From positions 310,001-374,000 of the forward strand of contig NZ_SDVB01000311.1 of assembly GCF_004137355.1 (NCBI RefSeq): a DNA stretch of 64,000 nucleotides, in the 5' to 3' direction. Position 1 is the stretch's first letter; the number at the start of each line of letters is the position of its first letter. The position numbers were made by a program, and so were the translations under genes. This DNA comes from Ciceribacter ferrooxidans (GTDB lineage: Bacteria; Pseudomonadota; Alphaproteobacteria; Rhizobiales; Rhizobiaceae). The notes under the pieces are model-generated. The model had not been told where the DNA came from, searched no databases, and saw only the letters and a list, made by a program, of their open reading frames with translations. Below are positions 1 through 8,791 of the stretch, in pieces.

Positions 1-187
1 TGCCGTCAGCTTCCTGCCGAAGCTCAAGATTGAGATAGCCGTGGCGTCGGAGCTTGCGGACAAGGCAGTCGAAGCGATCGCGTCCGCTGCCAAGACGGGC
101 CAGATCGGCGACGGCAAGATCTTCGTCTACTCGATCGACCAAGCCGTGCGTATTCGCACCGGCGAAACCAATTCCGAAGCCCTGTAA
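1..187 (+). CDS. glnK: P-II nitrogen regulatory protein GlnK (C-terminal part, 5' end outside window)
   Basis: Only the last 61 residues are present, read in frame from base 2 to the TAA at 185-187. They match the C-terminal half of P-II proteins: a FLPKLKIEI strand followed by the TGQIGDGKIFV signature and a short C-terminal loop. P-II proteins sense ATP/ADP and 2-oxoglutarate; GlnK binds the ammonium channel AmtB and blocks it when nitrogen is plentiful. The amtB gene follows 27 bases downstream, the classic glnK-amtB pair. The T-loop with the uridylylated Tyr lies outside the window, so GlnK rather than GlnB is assigned from the amtB linkage. Confidence 0.93.
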   Translation, partial: AVSFLPKLKIEIAVASELADKAVEAIASAAKTGQIGDGKIFVYSIDQAVRIRTGETNSEAL

Positions 188-214
188 AGAATGGCCGCTA
201 GGGGAGTCTTTCTG

Positions 215-1645
215 ATGTCATTTTCTAAGTTTTCTTCCACCTGCGCCCGGGTTGGCGCCGCCTCGGCAGCCCTGCTGGCGCCGGTCGTGGCCTTCGCCCA
301 GGACGCCGCGCCTGCAGTCGCCGAAGCCGCTGCCGCTGCGCCGGCGATGACTGTCGATAAGGGCGACACCACTTGGATGCTGGTCTCGAGCCTTCTCGTT
401 CTTCTCATGACGGTGCCGGGCCTTGGCCTGTTCTACGGCGGTCTAGTCCGCGCCAAGAACATGCTGTCCGTCCTCATGCAGGTCACCACGATCGCGGCCG
501 TTGCGATGATCGTCTGGGTGATCTACGGCTATTCGCTCGCCTTTACCAATGGTGGCGGCCTGAACTCCTTTGCCGGCGGCTTCTCCAAGATGTTCCTGGC
601 CGGCGTTGACACCTCGACCATGGCGGAGAGCTTCTCCAAGGGTGTCGCGATTCCTGAACTCGTCCTCGTCTGCTTCCAGATGACCTTCGCCGCCATCACC
701 CCCGGCCTCATCGTCGGTGCCTTCGCCGAACGCGTGAAGTTTTCGGCCGTCATCCTCTTCTCGATCCTGTGGCTGACCTTCGTCTACTTCCCGATCGCCC
801 ACATGGTCTGGTTCTGGGGCGGTCCGAGCGCCTATGCCGACCCGTCGGGCCTGATCTTCGGCTTCGGCGCGATTGACTTCGCCGGCGGTACCGTCGTCCA
901 TATCAATGCCGGTGTCGCCGGCCTGATCGGCGCGATCATGATCGGCAAGCGCACCGGCTATGGCAAGGACATGATGGCTCCGCACTCCCTGACCATGACG
1001 CTGATCGGCGCCGGCCTTCTGTGGGTGGGCTGGTTCGGCTTCAACGCCGGCTCGAACCTCGAGTCGAACGGTTATGCCGCACTTGCCATGATCAACACCT
1101 TCCTCGCCACGGCGGCAGCCCTGCTCTCCTGGTCGCTGGTCGAGACCTTTGCCCGTGGCAAGGCCTCCATGCTCGGTGCTGTTTCCGGTGCCGTCGCCGG
1201 CCTCGTTGTCATCACCCCGGCTGCCGGCTTTGCCGGTCCGATGGGCGCGATCGTCATGGGCCTCGTCGTCTCCCCGGTTTGCTACTTCTTCTGCTCGACC
1301 GTGAAGAACAAGTTCGGCTACGACGACACCGCTGACGTTTTCGGTATCCACGGCATTGGCGGCATCATCGGCGCCCTGCTGACGGGCGTCTTCGTCAACC
1401 CCGCCCTGGGTGGCGCCGGCATCGTCGACTACTCGACCGCCGACTTCGCAGCCACGTATGCCGGTACGGCCGCGCAGGTCCTCAACCAGCTGAAGGGTGT
1501 CATCGTGACGATCCTGTGGTGCGGTATCATTTCGGCGATCCTCTACAAGTTCGTCGACATCGTCATCGGGCTTCGCGTGCCCGTCGAGGCGGAACGCGAA
1601 GGTCTCGATCTCGCTTCCCACGGCGAAGCCGCCTACCACAGCTAA
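215..1645 (+). CDS. amtB: Ammonium transporter AmtB
   Basis: Amt/MEP/Rh family channel, 476 residues, which conducts ammonium across the inner membrane. I start it at ATG 215 because AGGGGAG at 201-206 sits at ribosome-binding distance; the in-frame ATG at 191 would add eight residues. Residues 1-28 form a signal peptide ending AFA, followed by an Ala-rich stretch and about eleven membrane segments. The two pore histidines are visible at about H229 (TVVHINAG) and H379 (FGIHGIGG). It directly follows glnK and is presumably cotranscribed with it and NtrC-controlled, but the promoter is outside the window. Two hairpins follow the gene. Confidence 0.96.
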   Translation: MSFSKFSSTCARVGAASAALLAPVVAFAQDAAPAVAEAAAAAPAMTVDKGDTTWMLVSSLLVLLMTVPGLGLFYGGLVRAKNMLSVLMQVTTIAAVAMIVWVIYGYSLAFTNGGGLNSFAGGFSKMFLAGVDTSTMAESFSKGVAIPELVLVCFQMTFAAITPGLIVGAFAERVKFSAVILFSILWLTFVYFPIAHMVWFWGGPSAYADPSGLIFGFGAIDFAGGTVVHINAGVAGLIGAIMIGKRTGYGKDMMAPHSLTMTLIGAGLLWVGWFGFNAGSNLESNGYAALAMINTFLATAAALLSWSLVETFARGKASMLGAVSGAVAGLVVITPAAGFAGPMGAIVMGLVVSPVCYFFCSTVKNKFGYDDTADVFGIHGIGGIIGALLTGVFVNPALGGAGIVDYSTADFAATYAGTAAQVLNQLKGVIVTILWCGIISAILYKFVDIVIGLRVPVEAEREGLDLASHGEAAYHS

Positions 1646-1653
1646 ATCCAAGG

Positions 1654-1678
1654 CCGCGCCGGCTTCAATCCGGCGCGG
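1654..1678 (+). repeat. GC-rich hairpin after amtB
   Basis: Perfect 9-bp inverted repeat, CCGCGCCGG and CCGGCGCGG, around a 7-nt loop, starting 8 bases after the amtB stop. No T-tract follows, so it is more likely a 3'-end stabilising structure than a terminator by itself. Confidence 0.5.
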
Positions 1679-1710
1679 GTCCCTCGCAAACGGTCGCAAC
1701 AGCGTCCGCC

Positions 1711-1743
1711 AAAGCCCAGGCTCTCACCTGGGCTTTTCTTTTG
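1711..1743 (+). terminator. Rho-independent terminator of glnK-amtB
   Basis: AAAGCCCAGG, a 6-nt loop, then CCTGGGCTTT followed by TCTTTTG. The 10-bp stem with a T-rich tail, 66 bases after the amtB stop, is a canonical intrinsic terminator and separates amtB from ftsK. Confidence 0.88.
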
Positions 1744-1864
1744 TCCATTCCGCATAGCCGCGCCGTCGCCAACCGATGGTTAATGAGCCATTAACCGTCC
1801 CTCCCTTACTGTACGGCGAAGGGCGAGAACGCCGGAAAGCCACGGTTCGCCGTCACACGCGCGA

Positions 1865-4576
1865 ATGAATCTCGAAACGGGCAGGCACGACATGAACAGA
1901 GGTACCTCGGTGATGATGGGAGAGCATGGCGACCGTCCCGCCTTGACGGCGTTCCTCCTCCGGCAACTTCTTACATTGGCCGGCTTCGCGCTTTTCGTGC
2001 TGCTGATGCTCGCGGTTGCGGCACTGGCAACATGGAACGTCTCGGACCCCAGTTTCTCCTACGCGACGGCCAACGAGCCAACAAACATACTCGGCCGCGG
2101 CGGTGCCGCCTTCGCGGACCTCATGCTGCAGTTTCTCGGTCTTGCGAGCGTCATCGCTCTCCTTCCTGTCCTAGCCTGGTCTCTGGCGCTTATCACCAGC
2201 CGGCCGATACGCCGCTTTCCGGCGCGCTTGGGCGCCTGGGCAATCGGATCGCTTCTCTGCTCGGCCGTGATCGGCTGTTTTCCTCCCCCCTTGACCTGGC
2301 CAATTCCAAACGGAATTGGCGGCGTTCTCGGCGACGCCATTCTTCGCTTTCCGGGGCTGTTTATCGGCAGCTATCCGACGGGAACGGCCTCCATGGTCGT
2401 CGGCGTCGTCTTGGCCGGCCCTGCGGTCTGGTCGCTGCTCTTCGCCGCCGGTCTGGTCGGCAAGGCGGACGAAGATGAACCGGACATCGCACCGGTCCAA
2501 CCGCTGAAGGCAACGCGGATCGAACCTGCATTCGAAGACGAGACGGACGAGGACGATGGCGGCTGGCTTGCACTCGGTGCGATTGCCCACAGCTGGTATA
2601 CGGCCCGCGCCCGGATCCGGCGCCTGCTGGGCCTGAAGCCGCCCGAACACAACCGGAACCGGTTCGATCAGCCCTACGACTTCAACGAGGACGAATTCGG
2701 CCCGCTGAACGAACCGCACCGGACCAAGGTCGGCACAGCAGCTCGCCGCGAGCCGTCGATGGAGACGGTGCCGCAAGCCGGTCCCGGGCGGCAACGAACC
2801 ATTCTCGCACCACCTCCAATGATGGGCGATCATTCTGATCAGGACTTCGATGATGACCCGCCATTCGATCTCGATGACGCCCGTCCTGCAGACATTCTGC
2901 CGGACGGCGACGATGACGACTGGAGCGAGGTATCATCGAGCAACACCAGGTCATCCTTGAGCGGTCGCGCTTCGCCGCGTGTTGCCGCACCTCCCGCACG
3001 TCCGAAGCCCGGCGCACGGGTCGAGAGGGAGGCACAGACCTCCTTCATCCGTCCCGAAGGCTTTCAGCTTCCTTCCGTGCATCTTCTCGCGGAACCGAAA
3101 AGCATTGGTCGCGACGCGACGCTCTCGGCGGACGCGCTGGAACAGAACGCCCGCATGCTGGAAGGCGTCCTGGAAGATTTCGGCATCAGGGGTGAAATCA
3201 TCCATGTTCGGCCGGGACCTGTGGTCACCCTTTATGAGCTCGAACCTGCCCCGGGCATCAAGTCGTCACGCGTGATTGGCCTCGCCGATGATATCGCCCG
3301 CTCCATGAGCGCTATCGCAGCCCGCGTCGCCGTCGTCCCGGGGCGAAACGCAATCGGCATCGAACTTCCGAACCAGACCCGCGAAACGGTCTATCTGCGC
3401 GAACTCATCGCCAGTCATGATTTTGAGGCCAGCAAGGCGAAGCTGGCAATGTCCCTCGGTAAGACCATCGGCGGCGAACCGGTGATCGCGGACCTTGCCA
3501 AGATGCCGCATCTTCTGGTGGCCGGCACCACCGGCTCCGGTAAATCGGTGGCCATCAATACGATGATCTTATCGTTGCTCTACCGGCTCCCGCCGGAAAA
3601 GTGCCGCCTGATTATGATCGACCCCAAAATGCTCGAGCTTTCCGTCTACGACGGAATTCCGCATCTGCTGTCACCGGTCGTCACCGATCCCAAGAAAGCG
3701 GTCGTGGCTCTGAAATGGACCGTCCGGGAGATGGAAGAGCGGTACAAGAAGATGTCGAAGATCGGTGTCCGCAATATCGACGGCTTCAACAGCCGCGTCG
3801 AACAGGCGCTCGCCAAGGGCGAAATTCTCACGCGAACCGTCCAGACCGGCTTCGACCGGCAGACGGGCGAGGCGATCTACGAGACGGAAGAGTTCGACCT
3901 CCAGCCGATTCCCTATATCGTCGTCATCATCGACGAGATGGCCGACTTGATGATGGTCGCCGGCAAGGACATCGAAGGGGCGGTGCAGCGGCTCGCCCAG
4001 ATGGCGCGCGCCGCTGGTATTCACGTTATTATGGCGACACAGCGGCCGTCCGTCGACGTCATTACTGGTACGATCAAGGCGAACTTCCCGACCCGTATCT
4101 CTTTCCAGGTAACCTCGAAGATCGACAGCCGCACGATTCTCGGTGAGCAGGGCGCCGAACAGCTGCTCGGTATGGGCGACATGCTCTACATGGCCGGCGG
4201 CGGCCGGATTCAACGCGTGCACGGCCCCTTCGTGTCCGACAACGAAGTCGAAGAGATCGTGGCCTACCTCAAGACACAGGGCGCACCGCAATACCTCGAC
4301 GCGATCACGGCTGACGAAGAGGACGAAGACGATTCCGGACCTGCAGGAACCGCAAACCTGGCCGACTCCGACGATCCCTATGACCAAGCTGTGGCGATCG
4401 TGCTCCGCGACGGCAAGGCATCAACCTCGTACATTCAGCGACGCCTTGGGATCGGCTACAATCGCGCAGCATCGTTGATCGAGCGCATGGAGCAGGAAGG
4501 CATCATCGGACCCGCAAACCACGCCGGAAAGCGCGAGATTCTCGTGCCCACAGAGGCAGACATCATCGAGCGCTAG
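1865..4576 (+). CDS. ftsK: DNA translocase FtsK
   Basis: FtsK/SpoIIIE-family translocase, 903 residues from ATG 1865; ATG 1892 and 1913 are also possible starts and the choice is uncertain. The N-terminal part (about 25-200) holds four membrane segments that anchor it at the septum. A variable, acid- and Pro-rich linker covers about 205-380, shorter than in E. coli. The RecA-like motor has Walker A GTTGSGKS at about 554-561 and Walker B IIDEMADL near 690. The C-terminal winged-helix gamma domain (about 835-900, [20 protein letters not shown]) reads KOPS-type polar DNA sequences. It pumps chromosome dimers to XerCD/dif during division. The neighbouring LolA-like gene lies about 110 bases downstream, a common alphaproteobacterial order. 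Confidence 0.96.
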   Translation: MNLETGRHDMNRGTSVMMGEHGDRPALTAFLLRQLLTLAGFALFVLLMLAVAALATWNVSDPSFSYATANEPTNILGRGGAAFADLMLQFLGLASVIALLPVLAWSLALITSRPIRRFPARLGAWAIGSLLCSAVIGCFPPPLTWPIPNGIGGVLGDAILRFPGLFIGSYPTGTASMVVGVVLAGPAVWSLLFAAGLVGKADEDEPDIAPVQPLKATRIEPAFEDETDEDDGGWLALGAIAHSWYTARARIRRLLGLKPPEHNRNRFDQPYDFNEDEFGPLNEPHRTKVGTAARREPSMETVPQAGPGRQRTILAPPPMMGDHSDQDFDDDPPFDLDDARPADILPDGDDDDWSEVSSSNTRSSLSGRASPRVAAPPARPKPGARVEREAQTSFIRPEGFQLPSVHLLAEPKSIGRDATLSADALEQNARMLEGVLEDFGIRGEIIHVRPGPVVTLYELEPAPGIKSSRVIGLADDIARSMSAIAARVAVVPGRNAIGIELPNQTRETVYLRELIASHDFEASKAKLAMSLGKTIGGEPVIADLAKMPHLLVAGTTGSGKSVAINTMILSLLYRLPPEKCRLIMIDPKMLELSVYDGIPHLLSPVVTDPKKAVVALKWTVREMEERYKKMSKIGVRNIDGFNSRVEQALAKGEILTRTVQTGFDRQTGEAIYETEEFDLQPIPYIVVIIDEMADLMMVAGKDIEGAVQRLAQMARAAGIHVIMATQRPSVDVITGTIKANFPTRISFQVTSKIDSRTILGEQGAEQLLGMGDMLYMAGGGRIQRVHGPFVSDNEVEEIVAYLKTQGAPQYLDAITADEEDEDDSGPAGTANLADSDDPYDQAVAIVLRDGKASTSYIQRRLGIGYNRAASLIERMEQEGIIGPANHAGKREILVPTEADIIER

Positions 4577-4688
4577 TGGCGGTCTCGCTGCCCGACGCCG
4601 GCGTCCGAAACCATCCGCTGGCTCGACCGGCATCGTCATGATGGCGCCGCGTTTCTCGGCCATGCAGGGACAAATCAAGGAGTATCCA

Positions 4689-5321
4689 ATGATTCACGTG
4701 AAAACCGAGCGCAGGGCGCTTCTCGCCGGCGCAGCCGCGATGCTCATGGCTGCCGCCCTGCCCCTGCCCGCTCTTGCCGTTGCCAACGCCTCGGACGCCG
4801 CGCAGAAGATCGCCGACCATTTTTCATCGGTTAAGACAATGATGGGCGAGTTCGTGCAGTTCGGCCCGCGCGGCGAACAAACCGGCGGAAAGTTCTTCAT
4901 CGAGCGCCCGGGGAAACTACGCTTCAACTATGAGAAGCCCTCACCGATGCGGGTGATCTCGGATGGCAAGAACGTCGTCATCGGCAACACGAAGCTGAAG
5001 ACCTGGGATCTCTATCCCTTGTCGAAGACGCCGCTCAGCCTGCTCCTGTCCGACAGGATCGATCTCGGGCACCAGATGGTCCGCGACGTCAAGGAAGAAT
5101 CGGATCTGACCACGATCGTCCTCGGCGACAGGACCGTGTTCGGCGATTCAACGATCACCCTCATGTTCGATCCCAAGACCTTCGACCTGCGCCAGTGGAC
5201 CATCACGGACGCTCAAGCGAAGGACACCACCGTCATGATCTTCAATGTGAAGACGGGAACGGCGTTCGACCCCAGCGTCTTTGAAATTCCCTACAGCGAC
5301 GTTCACAGCCAAAAACGCTGA
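4689..5321 (+). CDS. lolA: LolA-like outer-membrane lipoprotein carrier protein
   Basis: Periplasmic carrier of the LolA fold, 210 residues. The start ATG 4689 follows AAGGAG at 4677-4682; the longer frame from 4638 lacks such a site. Residues 1-30 form a signal peptide (ERRALLAG then a hydrophobic core ending in ALA). The mature protein shows LolA-type sequence: an AQKIADHFSSVKTMMGEFVQ helix, a GKFFIERPGKLRF strand and VISDGKNVVI. LolA proteins shuttle lipoproteins from LolCDE to the outer membrane; most alphaproteobacteria lack LolB. Lying behind ftsK is its usual rhizobial place. The ERR pair might suggest Tat export, but the motif is incomplete. Confidence 0.85.
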   Translation: MIHVKTERRALLAGAAAMLMAAALPLPALAVANASDAAQKIADHFSSVKTMMGEFVQFGPRGEQTGGKFFIERPGKLRFNYEKPSPMRVISDGKNVVIGNTKLKTWDLYPLSKTPLSLLLSDRIDLGHQMVRDVKEESDLTTIVLGDRTVFGDSTITLMFDPKTFDLRQWTITDAQAKDTTVMIFNVKTGTAFDPSVFEIPYSDVHSQKR

Positions 5322-5462
5322 CATCACCGGATTGTCTGTGGAGAAGAGCGGTGGTGCCCGTTGGCGCCCCCGGCTTTCGGCTATTCACGACGGATAGAAC
5401 GTCTAAGTTCTTCAGGCACGTCCGTAGGGCGGCTCGCGGTCCCCGAGAAGGAGAAAAACACC

Positions 5463-6266
5463 GTGGCTCTTTCAATCACCACGTGGAACATCAACTCGGT
5501 GCGACTGCGGTTGCCAATCGTCGTGCAATTCCTCGAGCAGTTCAGACCCGACATCCTGTGCCTCCAGGAAATCAAATGCCAAAATGAAGAGTTCCCGGCA
5601 GACGCCTTTCGGGAGCTTGGATACGACAACATCATCGTCCACGGCCAAAAGGGCTATCACGGCGTCGCCACCGTTTCGAAACTGCCACTCAGCGAGGATC
5701 ATCGCCAAGACTATTGCGGAATGGGCGACGCTCGCCACATCTCGGCGATTTTCGAATGGGCCGGCAGACGTATCCGGCTGCATAATTTCTACGTCCCGGC
5801 GGGAGGCGACGAGCCGGACCCAGCTGCCAATCCCAAGTTTGCGCACAAGCTGAGTTTCGTCGACGAGATGAAGGCCTTGCGAGCTGACGCGGAGCCAGGC
5901 GTTTCAGCAATCCTGGTCGGAGATCTCAACATCGCGCCATTCGAGAACGACGTCTGGTCCCACAAGCAGATGCTGAAGATCGTCAGCCATACGCCGGTCG
6001 AGACCGAAGGTCTTCTGGAGGTCGTCAGCCGCGGAGGGTGGCTCGACCTCATGCGCGAGACCGTGGATCCTTCTCAGAAGCTCTACACGTGGTGGAGCTA
6101 TCGCGCGAAGGACTGGGCGGCGGCCGACCGCGGGCGCCGCCTGGATCATATCTGGTCCTCCCCGGACCTTGGACCGCACCTCGACAGGATCGAGGTCCTG
6201 AAGGAGGCACGCGGCTGGGACAGGCCGTCTGATCATGTTCCCGTGACGGCACGTTTTTCGGCCTGA
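5463..6266 (+). CDS. xthA: Exodeoxyribonuclease III
   Basis: AP endonuclease/3'-5' exonuclease of the ExoIII family, 267 residues from GTG 5463, chosen because AGAAGGAG lies at 5446-5453 and because the family begins right at this point (SITTWNINSVR). An ATG at 5361 would add 34 residues unlike the family. Active-site blocks are in order: WNINS near 8-12, LQEIK near 36, GDLNIAP near 155, and the C-terminal SDHVPV with the catalytic histidine. It acts in base excision repair, cutting at abasic sites. It ends 8 bases before the convergent cNMP-domain gene. Confidence 0.92.
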   Translation: MALSITTWNINSVRLRLPIVVQFLEQFRPDILCLQEIKCQNEEFPADAFRELGYDNIIVHGQKGYHGVATVSKLPLSEDHRQDYCGMGDARHISAIFEWAGRRIRLHNFYVPAGGDEPDPAANPKFAHKLSFVDEMKALRADAEPGVSAILVGDLNIAPFENDVWSHKQMLKIVSHTPVETEGLLEVVSRGGWLDLMRETVDPSQKLYTWWSYRAKDWAAADRGRRLDHIWSSPDLGPHLDRIEVLKEARGWDRPSDHVPVTARFSA

Positions 6267-6274
6267 AGACCTTT

Positions 6275-6730
6275 CTATTCGAAGCGTGGCGCCAGTGCGG
6301 CGCTTCCTTCGACCAGCGAGCGCAGCGACAGCCGGATGCGCTCCTGCACGACTGCGGCCATGGCGGGATACTCCTCCAGCAAGCGGTGGAACATGGCGCG
6401 GGTGATACGGATCACCTCGCAGTCCTCCAGCGCAATCGCCGTGTACTTCCGCTCGACCATGGTCACGAGCGCCAGTTCGGAAAGCATCGTTCCCCGTTCG
6501 GCGACCGCTTCAACCTTCGGCTTTCCTCCTCGCCCGAAGGTCGACAATTCCAGCCGCCCTCTCGACACGACATAAGCGCATTCAGCCGGAGACCTTTCGC
6601 GGAACAATGCCTGCCCCGCTGCGACGGTACGATGCTCCGCACCGAAGGCAATCAGGCGCAACTGGTCGTTGTCGAGCCCCTGGAACAGGGGCACACATGA
6701 AAGCAGTTCGATGTCGTCGCTCAGCGCCAT
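6275..6730 (-). CDS. Single-domain cyclic-nucleotide-binding protein
   Basis: A 151-residue protein made almost entirely of one cNMP-binding (CRP/FNR-type) beta-roll: LSCVPLFQGL at the start, then the AYVVSRGRLEL and GTMLSELALV strands. There is no C-terminal helix-turn-helix, so it is unlikely to bind DNA alone. The SELALV phosphate-cassette region lacks the classic GE...R(S/T)A arginine pattern, so cAMP binding is not assured. It begins 16 bases downstream of the response regulator stop and is almost certainly cotranscribed with it. It may act as a regulatory partner, but the function is unknown. Confidence 0.8.
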   Translation of the reverse strand: MALSDDIELLSCVPLFQGLDNDQLRLIAFGAEHRTVAAGQALFRERSPAECAYVVSRGRLELSTFGRGGKPKVEAVAERGTMLSELALVTMVERKYTAIALEDCEVIRITRAMFHRLLEEYPAMAAVVQERIRLSLRSLVEGSAALAPRFE

Positions 6731-6745
6731 TGCGGTCTTTCCGAA

Positions 6746-7429
6746 TCAGGGGACGATCTTGTAGCCACCGTTCTCCGTCACCAGAATCTCGGCATTCGAG
6801 GGATCTTGCTCGATCTTCTGGCGCAGTCGGTAGACGTGGGTTTCGAGCGTATGGGTGGTTACGCCGGAATTATAGCCCCAGACTTCCTCCAGAAGCACGT
6901 CACGAGTGACCACCTTCTGGCCCGCCCGGTAGAGATAACGGATGATTGCAGCCTCCTTCTCGGTCAAGCGGATTTTCTTGCCGTCTTCCGTGGTCAACAG
7001 CTTCTGGCTCGGCTTGAACAAATAGGGACCGACGGTGAAGGTGGCATCTTCGCTATGCTCATGCTGACGAAGTTGGGCCCGGATACGCGCAAGCAGTACG
7101 GCAAAACGGAATGGCTTCGTCACGTAATCGTTCGCGCCCGCCTCCAACCCGAGGATGGTGTCCGAATCCGTGTCGTGTCCCGTGAGCATGATGACCGGCG
7201 CCTTGAATCCGTTCTTGCGCAGCAACTTCACTGCCTCTCGCCCGTCCATGTCGGGAAGGCCGACATCCATGATGAGAAGATCGACCTGCGCGTTACGAGC
7301 CGTCTGAATACCTTTTGCAGCGGTCTCTTCCTGAAGAAGAGAGAACTCCTCATAAAGCGACAATTGCTCGATGAGCGTTTGCCGCAGGTCCTCGTCATCG
7401 TCTACAAGAAGAATCGTCCGCGCCGTCAT
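6746..7429 (-). CDS. OmpR/PhoB-family response regulator (CenR-like)
   Basis: A 227-residue response regulator; start ATG 7429 matches the family start (MTARTILLVDDDEDL). The receiver domain has the acidic pocket D10-D12, phosphoacceptor D55 (LLIMDVGLPD), T83 and K105 (VTKPF). The OmpR-type winged helix occupies about 128-227, with recognition-helix sequence THTLETHVYRLRQKIEQ. The best match I recall is CenR, the essential cell-envelope regulator of rhizobia and Caulobacter, but I cannot confirm the orthology. No histidine kinase is adjacent. It heads a minus-strand pair with the cNMP-domain gene and is divergent from an L,D-transpeptidase gene, which would fit an envelope regulator (inference). 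Confidence 0.88.
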   Translation of the reverse strand: MTARTILLVDDDEDLRQTLIEQLSLYEEFSLLQEETAAKGIQTARNAQVDLLIMDVGLPDMDGREAVKLLRKNGFKAPVIMLTGHDTDSDTILGLEAGANDYVTKPFRFAVLLARIRAQLRQHEHSEDATFTVGPYLFKPSQKLLTTEDGKKIRLTEKEAAIIRYLYRAGQKVVTRDVLLEEVWGYNSGVTTHTLETHVYRLRQKIEQDPSNAEILVTENGGYKIVP

Positions 7430-7555
7430 GTTTTCGCCTCTTGTGTTGCGTCCGCTTTCCGCACCGGATGGAAAATCCGGGTTCGGCAGCACCAGACGCT
7501 TTGTTATCGTTTCCGCTGCTATGAATACAACGAGTCACAGGCAAGGCAAAATCTC

Positions 7556-8107
7556 GTGAAGTCGTCCCTTCGCAACCAGTCTGCCGGCCGCAGTCAACCG
7601 ATCGTGCTTCGTACCGCGCCGCGTGATCGCTCGCGTGCCATCCTGCAGTTCGGTGTCCTTCGGTTGCCCGCCGCCTTGGGCCGCACCGGCACCGTTTCTT
7701 GCAAGAGGGAAGGTGATGGAGGGTCCCCCCGCGCGACGATGCGGCTGCTGAGCGGCTATTTCCGGGGTGATAGAATCGAGAATCTCGCCACCGCCCTGCC
7801 CATGATCCGGACGAAAGCCGACATGCTGTGGTGTGACGCCCCGCAACATCCCGCCTACAACCGGCCGGTTTCGGCCCCCTTCGCTGCGAGCCACGAGCGG
7901 CTGATGCGTGACGATTCACTCTACGACATATGCCTCATCATGGACTGGAACGTCTCGTCACGCCAGCGAGGACGCGGGTCGGCTATCTTCTTTCATCTGG
8001 CGCACCCCGGCTATACACCCACCGAGGGCTGCGTCGCGATTGCGCGGAGGGACATGCTGCGCCTCATCCGTCATCTCCGTAGGGGTATACGTATCCGCAT
8101 CCTGTAG
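7556..8107 (+). CDS. L,D-transpeptidase (YkuD-like) catalytic domain protein
   Basis: A protein of about 183 residues; the start is probably GTG 7556, preceded by AGGCAAGG, since no ATG lies suitably near the domain. The YkuD signature is present near the C-terminus: a histidine in IFFHLAHPG, then TPTEGCVAI with the catalytic cysteine. The usual motif is SHGC; here it is TEGC, a variant I associate with a short subgroup. L,D-transpeptidases form 3-3 peptidoglycan cross-links or attach proteins to peptidoglycan. No signal peptide or membrane segment is visible, only a basic N-terminus, which is odd for a periplasmic enzyme. It is divergent from the response regulator gene. Confidence 0.75.
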   Translation: MKSSLRNQSAGRSQPIVLRTAPRDRSRAILQFGVLRLPAALGRTGTVSCKREGDGGSPRATMRLLSGYFRGDRIENLATALPMIRTKADMLWCDAPQHPAYNRPVSAPFAASHERLMRDDSLYDICLIMDWNVSSRQRGRGSAIFFHLAHPGYTPTEGCVAIARRDMLRLIRHLRRGIRIRIL

Positions 8108-8124
8108 GCTCTGCGGTCTCCGAT

Positions 8125-8673
8125 TTATGGGAGCGATCGCGGTAAGACGAACCGCTCCAGATATCCACTCCCCTCACCGATCTGGCTCCAGCCTTCCACG
8201 TCGAACAGGATGCAGGCGAGCGCTGCCGTGGGAAACTTCTCTCGCAGGCGTTTCAAAGCATCCCCTTCACCGTTGCCGGCGAGTAGGAGTGCGGCCTCCT
8301 GGAGGCCGGGATTGTGGGAGAGCACCAACACTTCACGGTATCTGGGATCAATATCCCTCAGAAGGGCAAGAATGCGCTCTGCGGGCGCGTCGTACAGTGT
8401 CTTGAGAATGCGTATCTCGGCGGTCTTCGTCAGCCGGCTCTCGACAATAGCCCAAGTCTCCCGCGTTCGTCGCGCACCAGAGACGAGCACCAGGTCCGGC
8501 TTCATGTGCTTCGTCACGAGGTAGTCTGCAATGAGCAAGGCCGCCTTTCGTCCGCGCTTTGCAAGCGGACGTTCGTAGTCCTCGGTCCCGCCTGGCCAAT
8601 CTGACTTCGCGTGGCGCAACAGGAGGAGCCGCCGCGGTACTTTAGTCGCGTTCCGCCGGCCGTCGCCATCCAT
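8125..8673 (-). CDS. SixA-like phosphohistidine phosphatase (histidine phosphatase family)
   Basis: A 182-residue member of the histidine phosphatase superfamily. Start ATG 8673 is preceded by GGAAGGGAG. The catalytic RHA motif is at R20-H21 (LLLLRHAKSDW) and the second active-site histidine at H120 (VLVLSHNPG); SARRTRET gives the phosphate-binding arginines. SixA in E. coli dephosphorylates histidine phosphotransfer proteins, but this family also includes other phosphatases, so the substrate is unknown. It converges with the L,D-transpeptidase gene (17-base gap) and lies downstream of leuC past a terminator. Confidence 0.82.
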   Translation of the reverse strand: MDGDGRRNATKVPRRLLLLRHAKSDWPGGTEDYERPLAKRGRKAALLIADYLVTKHMKPDLVLVSGARRTRETWAIVESRLTKTAEIRILKTLYDAPAERILALLRDIDPRYREVLVLSHNPGLQEAALLLAGNGEGDALKRLREKFPTAALACILFDVEGWSQIGEGSGYLERFVLPRSLP

Positions 8674-8733
8674 TGCCGTTGCTCCCTTCCGTCGCTCTCC
8701 GCACACACAGCATGCCACAGGTTCGGAAGTTGC

Positions 8734-8766
8734 GAAAAGCAAATGCCGCCCCGTTCGGAGCGGCAT
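8734..8766 (-). terminator. Intrinsic terminator downstream of leuC
   Basis: On the minus strand ATGCCGCTCC, loop GAAC and GGGGCGGCAT form a 10-bp stem with one G-T wobble, followed by TTGCTTTTC. It begins 26 bases after the leuC stop. Confidence 0.65.
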
Positions 8767-8791
8767 CCGGTAACGCCATGCGACGACGTCG

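Noticed and set aside
443-1699. A 418-codon frame antisense to amtB, and similar long frames opposite ffh, leuC, gdh, acsA and leuS
   Set aside because: All mirror clear genes and have Asp/Gly/Arg/His-rich nonsense composition typical of antisense shadows.
4690-4705. A parS-like sequence at the start of the lolA-like gene (TGATTCACGTGAAAAC)
   Set aside because: Only 13 of 16 bases match and the palindrome is broken on both sides, so ParB binding is doubtful.
5475-5490. A CCACGTGGAACA half-site near the xthA start
   Set aside because: Only one half resembles the alternative parS form; the other half does not match.
7464-7480. CCGGAT-ATCCGG palindrome upstream of the response regulator
   Set aside because: Six-base arms are expected by chance in GC-rich spacers and nothing else supports an operator.
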